The notes under the pieces: model-generated | Told to the model about the DNA's origin: nothing | Seen by the model: the letters and a program-made list of their open reading frames with translations, nothing else | The model's database searches: none | Shown here: piece by piece, positions 10,630 through 19,514 of the stretch | How the letters are laid out: every line of letters starts with the position of its first letter | Position numbering within the stretch: position 1 is the stretch's first letter | Source: Gammaproteobacteria bacterium | Lineage (GTDB): Bacteria > Pseudomonadota > Gammaproteobacteria > Steroidobacterales > Steroidobacteraceae | DNA: 43,823 nucleotides | Assembly: GCA_030831085.1 (NCBI GenBank) | Contig: JAURLT010000109.1 | Span: forward strand, 1 to 43,823 | Direction: 5' to 3' | Position numbers and translations under genes: made by a program

Positions 10630-11718
10630 ATGCCCGCCAAGAAAAAACCTGTCAGGAAGCCTGCCAAGCAGCCCGCCAAAAGTTCCAAAGCTGCCGGCGG
10701 AAAGGTAGCCAAGAAATCCGCCCGTTCTCCGGTCAAAGCCAAGGCCTCAGGCAAAAAGCCGGCCGCCAAGGCTGCCTCCAGGCCGACGACCAAGGCGAAG
10801 CCCAAGACGCCCGCGAAGGCGAAGTCCAAGGCACCCGCGAAGGCCAAGCCCAAGGCACCCGCGAAGGCCAAGCCCAAGGCACCCGCGAAGGCCAAGCCCA
10901 AGGCGCCCGCGAAGGCCAAGCCCAAGGCTTCCTCTGCGAAGAAATCGGCCCCACGGGCCAAGGTGGCCTCGAAGACAGCAGCCGGCAGGGCTGCAAAGCC
11001 GAAAGCGGTCAAGGCCTCCCCAGCAAAGGCCCCCGCCCCAGCCAAAGTAAAGCCCAAAGCGGCCGCGAAATTGAAAACCGCGGTATCCGCCCGGCCTGCC
11101 GTCAGCAAGGCCCAGCCAAAGCCGACTGCAACGCCGGTCAAGGAGGGTAAGACTCCAACCAGCAGCAAGCCCAAAGCGGAGCCCAAGCGCGCCGTTGCCG
11201 TCGCCAGCCAGACGCGGAGAATCGCACAACCGGTAGCGGGGGATGAGGACGATGGCTACGAGGGTGAGTCCAGACCAAACTTGCTGTTGGGGCCCCGCAA
11301 CGTTACTCCGTACGTTGAGAAGTCCGGCGAGACCTACATGGGCCGTGAACAGCTCGACCACTTCAGGAACATTCTGGGCAGCTGGAAGCGGGACCTGATG
11401 GTCGAGGTCGACCGGACCATGACCCACATGAAGGACGAGGCGGCCAACCCCCCCGACCCGAATGACCGGGCGACCCTGGAGTCGGAATTCGCGCTGGAAC
11501 TGCGCACCCGAGACCGCGAACGGAAACTCATCCGCAAGATCGAAGAGGCCTTGCAACGAATCGAGGACGGTTCTTACGGCTATTGTCTGGAGACCGGCGA
11601 ACCCATTGGCGTCAAGCGCCTCGAGGCGCGACCTGTCGCCACCCTTTGCATCGAGGCCCAAGAGCGCCGTGAGCGTCGGGAGCGCCAATACGGAGACCGC
11701 GAGGACTGGTACCGCTGA
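10630..11718 (+). CDS. dksA: DksA-family RNA polymerase-binding factor with long H1-like Lys/Ala/Pro N-terminal extension
   Basis: A 362-residue protein; ordinary DksA has about 150. Residues 1-205 are a lysine-, alanine- and proline-rich, disordered, histone H1-like region with five KAPAKAKP-type octapeptides. Residues 227-362 are a DksA domain: the coiled coil with LDHFRNILGSWKRDL, the tip motif D279-R280-A281 (equivalent to E. coli D74 and A76, needed for action on RNA polymerase), and a finger. In the finger only C319 and C340 remain; the partner positions are T322 and A343, as in zinc-independent DksA2-type proteins. It probably acts with ppGpp at the secondary channel; the tail may bind DNA or RNA (inference). 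It overlaps gluQ at its 3' end. Confidence 0.9.
   Translation: MPAKKKPVRKPAKQPAKSSKAAGGKVAKKSARSPVKAKASGKKPAAKAASRPTTKAKPKTPAKAKSKAPAKAKPKAPAKAKPKAPAKAKPKAPAKAKPKASSAKKSAPRAKVASKTAAGRAAKPKAVKASPAKAPAPAKVKPKAAAKLKTAVSARPAVSKAQPKPTATPVKEGKTPTSSKPKAEPKRAVAVASQTRRIAQPVAGDEDDGYEGESRPNLLLGPRNVTPYVEKSGETYMGREQLDHFRNILGSWKRDLMVEVDRTMTHMKDEAANPPDPNDRATLESEFALELRTRDRERKLIRKIEEALQRIEDGSYGYCLETGEPIGVKRLEARPVATLCIEAQERRERRERQYGDREDWYR
10801..10920 (+). repeat. 24-bp tandem repeat, five copies, in the dksA extension
   Basis: Units begin at 10801, 10825, 10849, 10873 and 10897, each starting CCCAAG or TCCAAG. They differ by only one to three bases and encode the octapeptide (P/S)K(A/T)PAKAK. Such near-identical units are prone to copy-number change by slippage. 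Confidence 0.92.
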
Positions 11719-12634
11719 TCCGGGCGGTGCCCAACCGATAGGGCGCTTCGCCCCCTCTCCCACTGGGCACCTGCATCTGGGCTCGGTCCTATCCGCCGTG
11801 GGCAGTTTTCTGGCGGCCCGCGCCAACGCCGGACGCTGGCTGGTTCGGATGGAGGACCTCGATACACCGCGGGTTCTGCCAGGGGCCGACAGCGAAATCC
11901 TCTCCACCCTGGAGCGCCTCGGCCTGGAGTGGCACGGCGAGGTGCTGTACCAAAGTCGCCGGGCCGAGGCCTATTCGGAGGCCTTGGACCGCCTTAAGGC
12001 CAGGGGCCTGCTATTCGCATGCACCTGCAGTCGAGCCAGCCTGCTGGGGCCCGAGGAGGCCTGGTCCAGCGCGCCCTACCCCGGGATTTGCAGGCACAAG
12101 CCGCCAGTACCGGAGCACGGGCGCGCCGCCCTGCGGTTCAGGGTGGCGACCGATACCAGCGTGGTGGCCTTTCAGGACCTGTATCAGGGCCCGCAGCAGG
12201 AGGACGTGGCCACCACCACTGGAGACTTCATCGCCCTGAGGCGGGACGGCATACCGGCCTACCACCTTGCGGTCGTCGTCGACGACGCCTTTCAGGGCGT
12301 CAACCAGGTGATCAGGGGGGCAGACCTGATTGACAGCGTGCCGCGTCAAGTGTTGTTACAGCGTTCACTTGGATTGCCATCACCCCGCTATGGGCACCTG
12401 CCTCTGGTGACCGAACCGGACGGCTCTAAACTGTCCAAAAGCCGTGGCGCAGTCCCGATACGCCTCGAGGCGCCAGGGACCCTGCTGCTGCGTGTACTCA
12501 GGCTTTTACGCCAGGCCCCGCCGGAAGCCTTAAGCGGAGCCCCTCCCGCAGAAATCCTCGTCTGGGCGGCCTCACACTGGAGGCCAGAGGCTTTTATCGG
12601 CACCCTCCAGATTCCGGCCGATTACCAGGGGTAG
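11669..12634 (+). CDS. gluQ: Glutamyl-Q tRNA(Asp) synthetase GluQ
   Basis: This GluRS paralog lacks the anticodon-binding domain and attaches glutamate to queuosine in tRNA(Asp). Landmarks are GRFAPSPTGHLHLGSV (HIGH-type motif), the zinc-site cysteines in FACTCSR and the YPGICRH element, and KLSKSRG (KMSKS-type). From a GTG at 11669 the protein has 321 residues, near the family norm of about 300. That start overlaps the last 50 bp of dksA; no nearer in-frame start codon precedes GRFAPSP. dksA-gluQ linkage is conserved in gammaproteobacteria, so co-transcription is likely. The nearby queF makes a precursor of the same modification. Confidence 0.93.
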   Translation: MSVGSANTETARTGTADPGGAQPIGRFAPSPTGHLHLGSVLSAVGSFLAARANAGRWLVRMEDLDTPRVLPGADSEILSTLERLGLEWHGEVLYQSRRAEAYSEALDRLKARGLLFACTCSRASLLGPEEAWSSAPYPGICRHKPPVPEHGRAALRFRVATDTSVVAFQDLYQGPQQEDVATTTGDFIALRRDGIPAYHLAVVVDDAFQGVNQVIRGADLIDSVPRQVLLQRSLGLPSPRYGHLPLVTEPDGSKLSKSRGAVPIRLEAPGTLLLRVLRLLRQAPPEALSGAPPAEILVWAASHWRPEAFIGTLQIPADYQG

Positions 12635-12690
12635 GAGCGGAGTCCGTTTGGGCGTAAGGTGCGAGCATCGGCCGAGCCGGAGGCCATCTC

Positions 12691-13152
12691 ATGCCGACCA
12701 CTGCACCAAGACTGATCAAGAAATACCCTAACCGGCGCCTCTACGACACGGGCGCCAGCCGCTACGTAACGCTCAACGACATCCATCAACTGGTGATGGA
12801 GAAGGTCGAATTTTCGGTTCTGGATGCCCGTTCAGGCGAGGACATCACCCGCAGTATCCTGCTGCAGCTGATCGCTGAACAGGAACAGCGTGGCGCTGCC
12901 ATGATGAGCGAGGAGTTCCTGTCGCAGTTGGTCAGGGCTTACGGAGGACCTCTGCAGGGCATGGTGGGTACCTACCTGCAGCAGTGCTTACGCTTGTTCA
13001 TGGCCCAGCAGCAGCCTCTTCAGGACAGGATGCGTTCCATGGTTGGGGTCGACCCCGTCGCTACGATGGGGTCGCTGGCTGAGCGCAGCCTCGATATCTG
13101 GAGAGAAACTGCCGGCAGCCCGACGACCGCCGGCAGTAAAACCGAACGCTGA
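12691..13152 (+). CDS. phaR: Polyhydroxyalkanoate synthesis regulator PhaR
   Basis: A 153-residue protein. The N-terminal PHB/PHA accumulation regulator DNA-binding domain is clear (IKKYPNRRLYDTGASRYVTL, then DIHQLV and DARSGEDITR). After it come PHB_acc-type helical segments (LIAEQEQRG, MMSEEFLSQLVRAYG). PhaR represses phasin and other PHA genes and is released by binding polymer. No pha biosynthesis genes are in this window, so here it is a solitary regulator. It follows gluQ by 56 bp on the same strand. Its TGA directly abuts the TGA of pnp on the other strand, with no terminator between. Confidence 0.9.
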   Translation: MPTTAPRLIKKYPNRRLYDTGASRYVTLNDIHQLVMEKVEFSVLDARSGEDITRSILLQLIAEQEQRGAAMMSEEFLSQLVRAYGGPLQGMVGTYLQQCLRLFMAQQQPLQDRMRSMVGVDPVATMGSLAERSLDIWRETAGSPTTAGSKTER

Positions 13153-15237
13153 TCAGTCGACGCCGCGCATGCTGAGGCGGATACGCCCCTGGCGATCCAC
13201 TTCCAGCACCTTGACCCTGACAACATCACCCTCGTTGAGCTTGTCGGCGACGCGCTCGACTCGCTCGTCGGAAATCTGGGAGATATGCACCAGGCCATCG
13301 CGACCAGGCAGGATGGTGACGAAGGCGCCGAAGTCCATGAGCCGCGCGACCCGGCCCTCGTACACAGTGCCAACCTCCACGTCCGAGGTGATCATCTTGA
13401 TACGGCGCTCGGCCTCGCGGCCCGAGTTGCCATCGACCGAGGCGATCTTTACGGTCCCGTCGTTGTCGATGTCGATAGTGGTGCCGGTCTCCTCGGTGAT
13501 CTGCCGGATCACCGCACCGCCCTTACCGATAACATCGCGGATCTTCTCCGGATCAATCTTCATGGTGATGATGGTGGGGGCCCACTCCGACATGTTGGGA
13601 CGGGCCTTGTCGAGCACCTTGTTCATCTCGCCAAGGATATGCAACCTGCCCTCACGGGCCTGCTCAAGTGCGACCTTCATGATCTCGGGAGTGATGCTGG
13701 TGATCTTGATATCCATCTGCAGCGCGGTGATGCCGGAGGCCGGGCCGGCCACCTTGAAGTCCATGTCGCCCAGATGATCTTCGTCACCCAGGATGTCGGT
13801 AAGCACCGCAAACCGTTCGCCTTCCTTAACCAGGCCCATGGCCACGCCGGCACACGGTGCCTTGACCGGAACGCCCGCGTCCATCAGCGCCAGGCTGGTG
13901 CCGCAGACGCTGGCCATCGAACTTGAACCATTCGACTCGAGAATTTCCGAAACCACGCGCAGTACGTAGGGAAACTCCTCGAGGTTTGGCATGGTGGCCA
14001 TGATGCCGCGGCGGGCCAGGTTGCCATGACCGATTTCCCTACGCTTTGGGGAACCCATCATGCCGGTCTCGCCAACGCTGAATGGCGGGAAGTTGTAGTG
14101 CAGCATGAACGGCTCCCGGCGTTCGCCCGTGAGCGCATCGATGATCTGCGCATCACGGCCCGTACCCAGGGTGGCTGTGACCAATGCCTGAGTCTCGCCG
14201 CGGGTGAACAATGCTGAACCATGGGTCCGTGGCAACACGCCCACTTCCACGGTGATTGGACGGACCGTGCGGGTATCACGACCATCGATACGCGGCTTGC
14301 CATCGAGGATGCGCTGCCTGACCAATCGGTACTCCAGCCACCCCAACTCTTCCTGGACGTCGTCCGCCGAGAACGCCGGCGCCTCACCCTGACAAAGGGC
14401 AGCCACGGCCGCAGCCTTGACCTCGCCTACCTTGGCATGCCGTGCCTGCTTCTCGACGATCGCGTAAGCGGACTCCATCGCGGCCCCGGCCTGCGTGGCG
14501 ACGGCATCCTTCAGGCTCTGGTTGCCGGCAGGTGCCTGCCAGTTCCACTTGGCCTTGCCAGCCTCAGCCACCAGTTTGTCGATCGCATCGATGGCCGCCT
14601 GCATCTGCTGATGCCCGAACAACACGGCCCCCAGCATGACGTCTTCAGGCAGGCAGTTTGCCTCGGACTCCACCATGAGCACCCCCTGGCGCGTGCCGGC
14701 CACGACCAGGTCGAGATCGGAAGCCGTACGAGTCGTGGAGATATTCGGGTTGAGCAGGTATTGACCGTCCTTGTAACCGACCCGGGCCGCACCGATCGGC
14801 CCCTGGAAAGGAACGCCGGACAGCGCCAGCGCAGCCGAGGCGCCGAGCAGTGCGGGAATGTCGGCATCCACATCAGTGTTGATCGACAGCACCGTGGCGA
14901 CCACCTGGACCTCGTTGAAGAAGCCCTCGGGGAACAGCGGGCGGATGGGACGATCGATAAGGCGAGAGGTGAGCACTTCCTTCTCGGATGGACGCCCCTC
15001 ACGCTTGAAGAAGCCACCCGGAATCTTGCCCGCGGCGTAGGTCTTTTCCTGGTAATTGACCGTCAGCGGGAAAAAGTCACGCCCGGGAACCGCCTCCTTG
15101 CGCGCCACCGCGGTGACCAGCACCACGGTGTCGGCCATGGACACGACCACGGCGGCGTCCGCCTGGCGGGCCATGCGGCCGGTCTCGAGTGTTACGGTGT
15201 GTTCCCCATATGAAAAAGTCTGACGAGCTATGCTCAC
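13153..15237 (-). CDS. pnp: Polynucleotide phosphorylase PNPase
   Basis: A 694-residue phosphorolytic 3'-5' exoribonuclease of the RNA degradosome type. The two RNase PH domains are recognisable ([20 protein letters not shown] near the start; [15 protein letters not shown] in the second), separated by an all-helical domain. A KH domain ([20 protein letters not shown]) and an S1 domain ([20 protein letters not shown]) follow. The start is a GTG at 15237 with GAGG 8 bases upstream. It is the last gene of the rimP-to-pnp operon, 81 bp after rpsO, with a terminator-like hairpin in that gap, as in E. coli where the intercistronic region is an RNase III target. Confidence 0.97.
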   Translation of the reverse strand: MSIARQTFSYGEHTVTLETGRMARQADAAVVVSMADTVVLVTAVARKEAVPGRDFFPLTVNYQEKTYAAGKIPGGFFKREGRPSEKEVLTSRLIDRPIRPLFPEGFFNEVQVVATVLSINTDVDADIPALLGASAALALSGVPFQGPIGAARVGYKDGQYLLNPNISTTRTASDLDLVVAGTRQGVLMVESEANCLPEDVMLGAVLFGHQQMQAAIDAIDKLVAEAGKAKWNWQAPAGNQSLKDAVATQAGAAMESAYAIVEKQARHAKVGEVKAAAVAALCQGEAPAFSADDVQEELGWLEYRLVRQRILDGKPRIDGRDTRTVRPITVEVGVLPRTHGSALFTRGETQALVTATLGTGRDAQIIDALTGERREPFMLHYNFPPFSVGETGMMGSPKRREIGHGNLARRGIMATMPNLEEFPYVLRVVSEILESNGSSSMASVCGTSLALMDAGVPVKAPCAGVAMGLVKEGERFAVLTDILGDEDHLGDMDFKVAGPASGITALQMDIKITSITPEIMKVALEQAREGRLHILGEMNKVLDKARPNMSEWAPTIITMKIDPEKIRDVIGKGGAVIRQITEETGTTIDIDNDGTVKIASVDGNSGREAERRIKMITSDVEVGTVYEGRVARLMDFGAFVTILPGRDGLVHISQISDERVERVADKLNEGDVVRVKVLEVDRQGRIRLSMRGVD

Positions 15238-15279
15238 TGTGCTGTCCTCGGAATTCGTGATAAGAAGCGGCCCAGACGG

Positions 15280-15306
15280 ACAAACGGCCCTGTGGTGCAG
15301 GGCCGT
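15280..15306 (-). terminator. Hairpin terminator/attenuator between rpsO and pnp
   Basis: ACGGCCCTG at 15284-15292 pairs with CAGGGCCGT at 15298-15306 around a 5-base loop; on the minus strand it is followed by TTTG. It lies just after the rpsO stop. The T tract is short, so partial readthrough into pnp, or an RNA-processing role, is plausible. Confidence 0.65.
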
Positions 15307-15318
15307 CGCTCGTCTTCC

Positions 15319-15588
15319 CTAGCGCCGCAGGCCCAAGTCGGCCACGATCTTGGTGTAGCGATCGGGGGCCGTGGACTTCAGGTAATCGAGCAGCTTGCGC
15401 CGCTGCGCAACCATTTTCAGCAAGCCACGACGCGAAGAGTGGTCGTTCTTGTGGCTGGCGAAGTGGTTGGTCAACCCGCTGATCCTTTCGGACAACAGGG
15501 CTATTTGGACCTCCGGTGAACCGGTGTCCTTGGTGTTGACACGGAACCGGCCAACCAGGTCCGCTTTCTGCTCGGTCGTAAGTGGCAT
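15319..15588 (-). CDS. rpsO: 30S ribosomal protein S15
   Basis: 89 residues, the standard length for S15, which binds 16S rRNA early in 30S assembly. Landmarks: [37 protein letters not shown] and RRKLLDYLK. It follows truB by 81 bp and precedes pnp. S15 represses its own translation in E. coli through a leader pseudoknot; whether the leader at 15589-15669 can fold that way I could not determine. Confidence 0.98.
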   Translation of the reverse strand: MPLTTEQKADLVGRFRVNTKDTGSPEVQIALLSERISGLTNHFASHKNDHSSRRGLLKMVAQRRKLLDYLKSTAPDRYTKIVADLGLRR

Positions 15589-15669
15589 ATAGACTACAAA
15601 CCTTCCTGAGTTCTCAGTAACTTAAGCCTTGAATGAAGCCGCGCATTGTAGCCGCGTCCCGGCCCGGGC

Positions 15670-16602
15670 TCAACCCGTCCCGCCCTGACGCGCCGCGAGG
15701 AGCCTTTCTGGGGCTACTTGCCTGCCCAAAGCATCCATCCTGCCCGTGCCCATGAAAGCGCCGGAGGGGTCGAGGAGCCGGACCCTGGCGCCTGGGGGAC
15801 CGACGGCAACGACCGGGTTGCCCTGGCGGAGCCGATGGGCGGGTTCGGGGTCGAGTTTCAAGGCCGGCTCACTGACCAAGGCGGCGTCGACCGGCAGTAA
15901 CCAGTCGTCGATAGCCGGCTCCTCTCCGCTGGCCAGTTTCGCCTGCAGATCCTCGATCCGACGGGCGGCGCAGAGCTGGAAGCAGCCGACCTCGGTCCGC
16001 CTCAAGTTGGCGACGTGCCCGACCGTCCCGAGGCGGCTTGCGATGTCCTCGGCAAGGGTTCTGACATAGGTACCCTTGCTGCAGCCCACTCGCAGGCTAA
16101 GCAGGTCGGCCTCCAGTTTCAGCAACTCGAGTTCGTGGAGGTAAATCCTGCGGGCCGGCCTCTCGACCTCCTCGCCGGCGCGGGCAAGCTGGTACAGCCG
16201 CCGGCCACCGTGCTTGAGTGCCGAGTACATCGGCGGCACCTGCCACTGCTCGCCACGGAAACTATCCAGGACTTCGCAGAGGGTGGTCTGATCAGGTTCG
16301 GCAACCGGTCGGGACTCGGTCACCTCGCCCTCGGCGTCTCCGGTGCTGGTGCGTTGTCCCAGCTTTACCGTCACTTCGTACGCCTTGGGCGAATCAAGCA
16401 AGTGCCCGGCGAACTTGGTGGCCTCGCCGAAACACAGGGGCAACAAGCCGGTCGCCAGGGGATCGAGGCTGCCGGTATGGCCCGCCTTGCGGGCCCGAAA
16501 AAGTCGCCGAACCTGTTGCAGGGCGGCATTGGAGGTGATGCCGGAGGCCTTGTCGAGCAGGAATACACCGTCAACCTCCCGCCAGCGCGAGGTGACGGTC
16601 AA
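15670..16602 (-). CDS. truB: tRNA pseudouridine(55) synthase TruB
   Basis: A 310-residue protein. It makes pseudouridine 55 in the T loop of tRNAs. The catalytic aspartate is D47 in GHTGSLDPLATGLLP; GVFLLDKASGITSN precedes it. YEVTVKLGQRTSTGDAEGE and RVGCSKGTYVRTLAEDI are further family blocks, and a C-terminal PUA-type region ends the protein. The start appears to be TTG at 16602, whose bases overlap the rbfA stop (TTGA), consistent with translational coupling. Confidence 0.96.
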   Translation of the reverse strand: MTVTSRWREVDGVFLLDKASGITSNAALQQVRRLFRARKAGHTGSLDPLATGLLPLCFGEATKFAGHLLDSPKAYEVTVKLGQRTSTGDAEGEVTESRPVAEPDQTTLCEVLDSFRGEQWQVPPMYSALKHGGRRLYQLARAGEEVERPARRIYLHELELLKLEADLLSLRVGCSKGTYVRTLAEDIASRLGTVGHVANLRRTEVGCFQLCAARRIEDLQAKLASGEEPAIDDWLLPVDAALVSEPALKLDPEPAHRLRQGNPVVAVGPPGARVRLLDPSGAFMGTGRMDALGRQVAPERLLAARQGGTG

Positions 16603-16988
16603 GACTCCTCGTCTCCCTCGGGCCGGGCGTGCTTGCGGTCCTCCGCAATCGCCTCGGCAATGAGCGCAGCTACCCGGGCACCCCGTTCAATGCTTTCATC
16701 CAACCTGAACTCCAGTTCCGGGACGCTGCGTATCGTCAACTCTCCACGCAGGGCCCTACGCAGGAATCCTGCGGCGCTGCGCAGCGCTTCAAGGATGAGC
16801 GCCGGATCGCCCTGACCGCCAAACGGGGTGAAGAAAACCCGCGCGTGGCTCAGGTCGCGGGACACCTCCACGGCCGTGATGGAAATGGCGGACATTCTGG
16901 GGTCCTTGACCTCGCGCCGAATGAGGTCAGGCAGGATCCTCTGGATTGCGTCTGCAACCCGCTGGGAGCGCTGAAATTCCCGTGGCAC
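16599..16988 (-). CDS. rbfA: Ribosome-binding factor A
   Basis: 129 residues with a GTG start. RbfA binds the 30S subunit during late 16S maturation and cold adaptation. Family features: FQRSQRVADAIQRILPDLIRR at the N-terminus, DPRMSAISITAVEVSRDLSHA, and the KH-like end LRGELTIRSVPELEFRLDESI. It lies 10 bp after infB and overlaps the truB start. Confidence 0.95.
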   Translation of the reverse strand: MPREFQRSQRVADAIQRILPDLIRREVKDPRMSAISITAVEVSRDLSHARVFFTPFGGQGDPALILEALRSAAGFLRRALRGELTIRSVPELEFRLDESIERGARVAALIAEAIAEDRKHARPEGDEES

Positions 16989-17000
16989 CCTGAGAAGATC

Positions 17001-19490
17001 CTAGAGCTTTCTCGCGACCTCGAACCGGTCGTAGCACTCGATCTGGTCCCCGACACGGATGTCGTTGTAGCCCTTGACGCCGATGCCGCACTCAGTGCCC
17101 GAGCGCACCTCCCCGGCGTCGTCCTTGAACCGCTTCAGAGACTCCAGTTCACCCTGGAAGATGACCACGTTGTCACGCAGCACCCGAATCGGCTTGTTGC
17201 GACGCACCACGCCATCGACGACCAGGCAGCCGGCCACGGTCCCGAACTTGCTGGAGCGGAAGACTTCCCGGACCTCGGCCAGTCCGATGATCTGCTCCTT
17301 GACCTCCGGCGCCAGCATACCGGTCATGGCCTGCCTGACGTCGTCGATAGCCTCGTAGATCACGCTGTAATAGCGGACATCGACGTTTTGGTCCTTGATC
17401 GCCGAACGCGCCGAGGCATCAGCGCGTACGTCGAAACCAATGATCTGCGCCCTGGAAGCTGCCGCCAGCATGACGTCAGACTCGGTGATTCCGCCAACGC
17501 CACTGCCGATGACCTTCACGATGACATCGTCGGTGCTGAGCTTGGTCAACGCCTCGGTAAGCGCCTCCACGGAACCCTGCACGCCGGCCTTGACCAGCAG
17601 CTGGATGCTCGCCTTGCCCTCCTCAGCCAGTTGCGAGAACACGTCCTCTGACCGCTGACCAGCCTGGCGCGCAAGACGCACGTCGCGGAACTTGCCCTGC
17701 CGGTACAAGGCGACCTCACGGGCCTTGCGCTCGTTCTCGACCACCAGCAGTTCGTCGCCTGCATTGGGCGGTGCAGGCAAACCCAGCACCAGGGCGGGCA
17801 AGGACGGACCGACCTCCTTCACGGCAGTCCCGGACTCGTCGAACAAGGCTCGAATGCGGCCGAACTGCTCACCCACCAGAATGGTGTCGCCCACCGCGAG
17901 CAAGCCGCGCTGGACCAGAACCGTCGCCACGGCACCACGGCCCTTTTCGATGCTCGCCTCGACCACTGTGCCACTGGCAGGGCCGACCGCGGGAGCCCTG
18001 AGCTCCAGCACCTCTGACTGCAGCAGGATGGCGTCGAGCAGCTTGTCGATCCCCTCGCCGGTTTGGGCCGACACGTTAACGAACATGGTGTCACCACCCC
18101 AGTCCTCGGCCACCACGTTTTCTGCAGACAGCTCCGACTTGACCCGCTCGGGATCCGCCTGCGGCTTGTCGATCTTGTTCACCGCCACCACCAGCGGCAC
18201 GCCGGCCGCGCGGGCATGCTGGACAGCCTCCTTGGTTTGCGGCATCACCCCGTCATCCGCGGCAACCACCAGAATCACGAGGTCGGTTACCTTGGCGCCA
18301 CGAGCACGCATCGCCGTGAACGCAGCATGGCCCGGGGTGTCGAGGAAGGTGATAACGCCCTTGGGCGTGGTCACATGGTAGGCACCAATGTGCTGAGTAA
18401 TACCGCCGGCCTCGCCCGCCGCCACCTTGGTCCTGCGGATGTAGTCGAGCAGCGAGGTCTTGCCATGATCGACGTGACCCATGATGGTCACCACCGGCGG
18501 CCTAGCGACCGCCTCGGCCTCCACGGCGAGCCCAGCCTGCAACTCCTCCTCGACCTGGTTTTCCTTGAGGGCGACCGCGACGTGGCCGAGTTCCTCGACC
18601 ACCAGCACCGCCGTGTCCTGATCGATGGGCTGGTTGATGGTGGCCATTACGCCCATGTTCATCATCGCCTTGATGACGTCTGGGGCCTTGACCGCCAGCT
18701 TCTGGGCCAACTCACCTACCGTAATTGTCTCGCCAATGTTGACTTCGCGCCTGACCGGCTGGGTGGGTAGCTGGAATTCCTGCCGCTGGTCGGACTGCAC
18801 GGTGGCCCGCCGTCCACCGCCGCGGGCCTTGCCCTTGCGGTGCTTGGCGGACAGTCCGCCAGCAATGTGCAGTTCCTGGCGGCCATAGCGAGTGGTCTTG
18901 TCGTCCCGGGTCGTGCGGCGGGCTTTTTCCTCGCGCTCACGCCGCTCTTTCTCGAGCCGCTCGCGCTCGCGCTGCTCGGCCTCACGCTTGGCAGTTTCCT
19001 CAGCCTCGACCCGCTGGCGCTCTTCCTCGGCCTGCCGCTTGGCTTCCTCGTCCTTCTGCTGACGCTCGCGGGCCTGCAGGTCGCGCTGACGCGCAGCCTC
19101 CTCCTCGGCGTGCCGGGCTGCGTCTTCGACTTCGCGGATGCGGTCAGCCTCTTCCTGGGCTGCCTTGGCCTTTTCTTCGAGAATTTCCCGTTTGATGTAG
19201 GTTCGCTTGGCTCGGACCTCCACCTGAACAGTCCGCGCGCGACCCTGGGCCGCGGCTACCTTGAGCTCGGACTGGGCGCGACGCTTCAGGGTGATACGCC
19301 GCGGCGCCGCCGCCCCCTCCTCCTTGCCGTGCGCCTTGCGAAGGTGCGTCAGCAACTCCAGCTTGGCGTCCTCGCTGATGGTGTCATCAGGGCCCGCGAC
19401 CTTGATCCCCGCCTCTTCAAGCTGACTGAGCAGCTTGTCGACCGGAACCTTCAGGACCTCGGCGAATTGCGATACGGTAACTTCTGCCAT
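17001..19490 (-). CDS. infB: Translation initiation factor IF-2
   Basis: An 829-residue GTPase that delivers initiator tRNA to the ribosome, somewhat shorter than the E. coli long form. The N-terminus has an IF2_N-type domain ([19 protein letters not shown]). A highly charged, helical Glu/Arg/Ala region spans about residues 100-200, followed by a second IF2_N domain ([19 protein letters not shown]). The GTPase domain carries G1 GHVDHGKT at 338-345, the [15 protein letters not shown] switch and NKID. Domains II-IV follow and end with [12 protein letters not shown]. It sits between nusA (24 bp upstream) and rbfA. Confidence 0.97.
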   Translation of the reverse strand: MAEVTVSQFAEVLKVPVDKLLSQLEEAGIKVAGPDDTISEDAKLELLTHLRKAHGKEEGAAAPRRITLKRRAQSELKVAAAQGRARTVQVEVRAKRTYIKREILEEKAKAAQEEADRIREVEDAARHAEEEAARQRDLQARERQQKDEEAKRQAEEERQRVEAEETAKREAEQRERERLEKERREREEKARRTTRDDKTTRYGRQELHIAGGLSAKHRKGKARGGGRRATVQSDQRQEFQLPTQPVRREVNIGETITVGELAQKLAVKAPDVIKAMMNMGVMATINQPIDQDTAVLVVEELGHVAVALKENQVEEELQAGLAVEAEAVARPPVVTIMGHVDHGKTSLLDYIRRTKVAAGEAGGITQHIGAYHVTTPKGVITFLDTPGHAAFTAMRARGAKVTDLVILVVAADDGVMPQTKEAVQHARAAGVPLVVAVNKIDKPQADPERVKSELSAENVVAEDWGGDTMFVNVSAQTGEGIDKLLDAILLQSEVLELRAPAVGPASGTVVEASIEKGRGAVATVLVQRGLLAVGDTILVGEQFGRIRALFDESGTAVKEVGPSLPALVLGLPAPPNAGDELLVVENERKAREVALYRQGKFRDVRLARQAGQRSEDVFSQLAEEGKASIQLLVKAGVQGSVEALTEALTKLSTDDVIVKVIGSGVGGITESDVMLAAASRAQIIGFDVRADASARSAIKDQNVDVRYYSVIYEAIDDVRQAMTGMLAPEVKEQIIGLAEVREVFRSSKFGTVAGCLVVDGVVRRNKPIRVLRDNVVIFQGELESLKRFKDDAGEVRSGTECGIGVKGYNDIRVGDQIECYDRFEVARKL

Positions 19491-19514
19491 TGTTCCAAAC
19501 CCCGCGCTGCTGCC

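Noticed and set aside
10801-10920. CRISPR or minisatellite with separate function
   Set aside because: The 24-bp units are coding in dksA and encode its Lys/Pro/Ala octapeptides.
10747-11907. Long minus-strand frame opposite dksA
   Set aside because: It is antisense to dksA and the start of gluQ, and its composition just mirrors the GC-rich coding strand.
13147-13158. CTGATCAG palindrome between phaR and pnp as an operator
   Set aside because: It arises from two abutting TGA stop codons of convergent genes.
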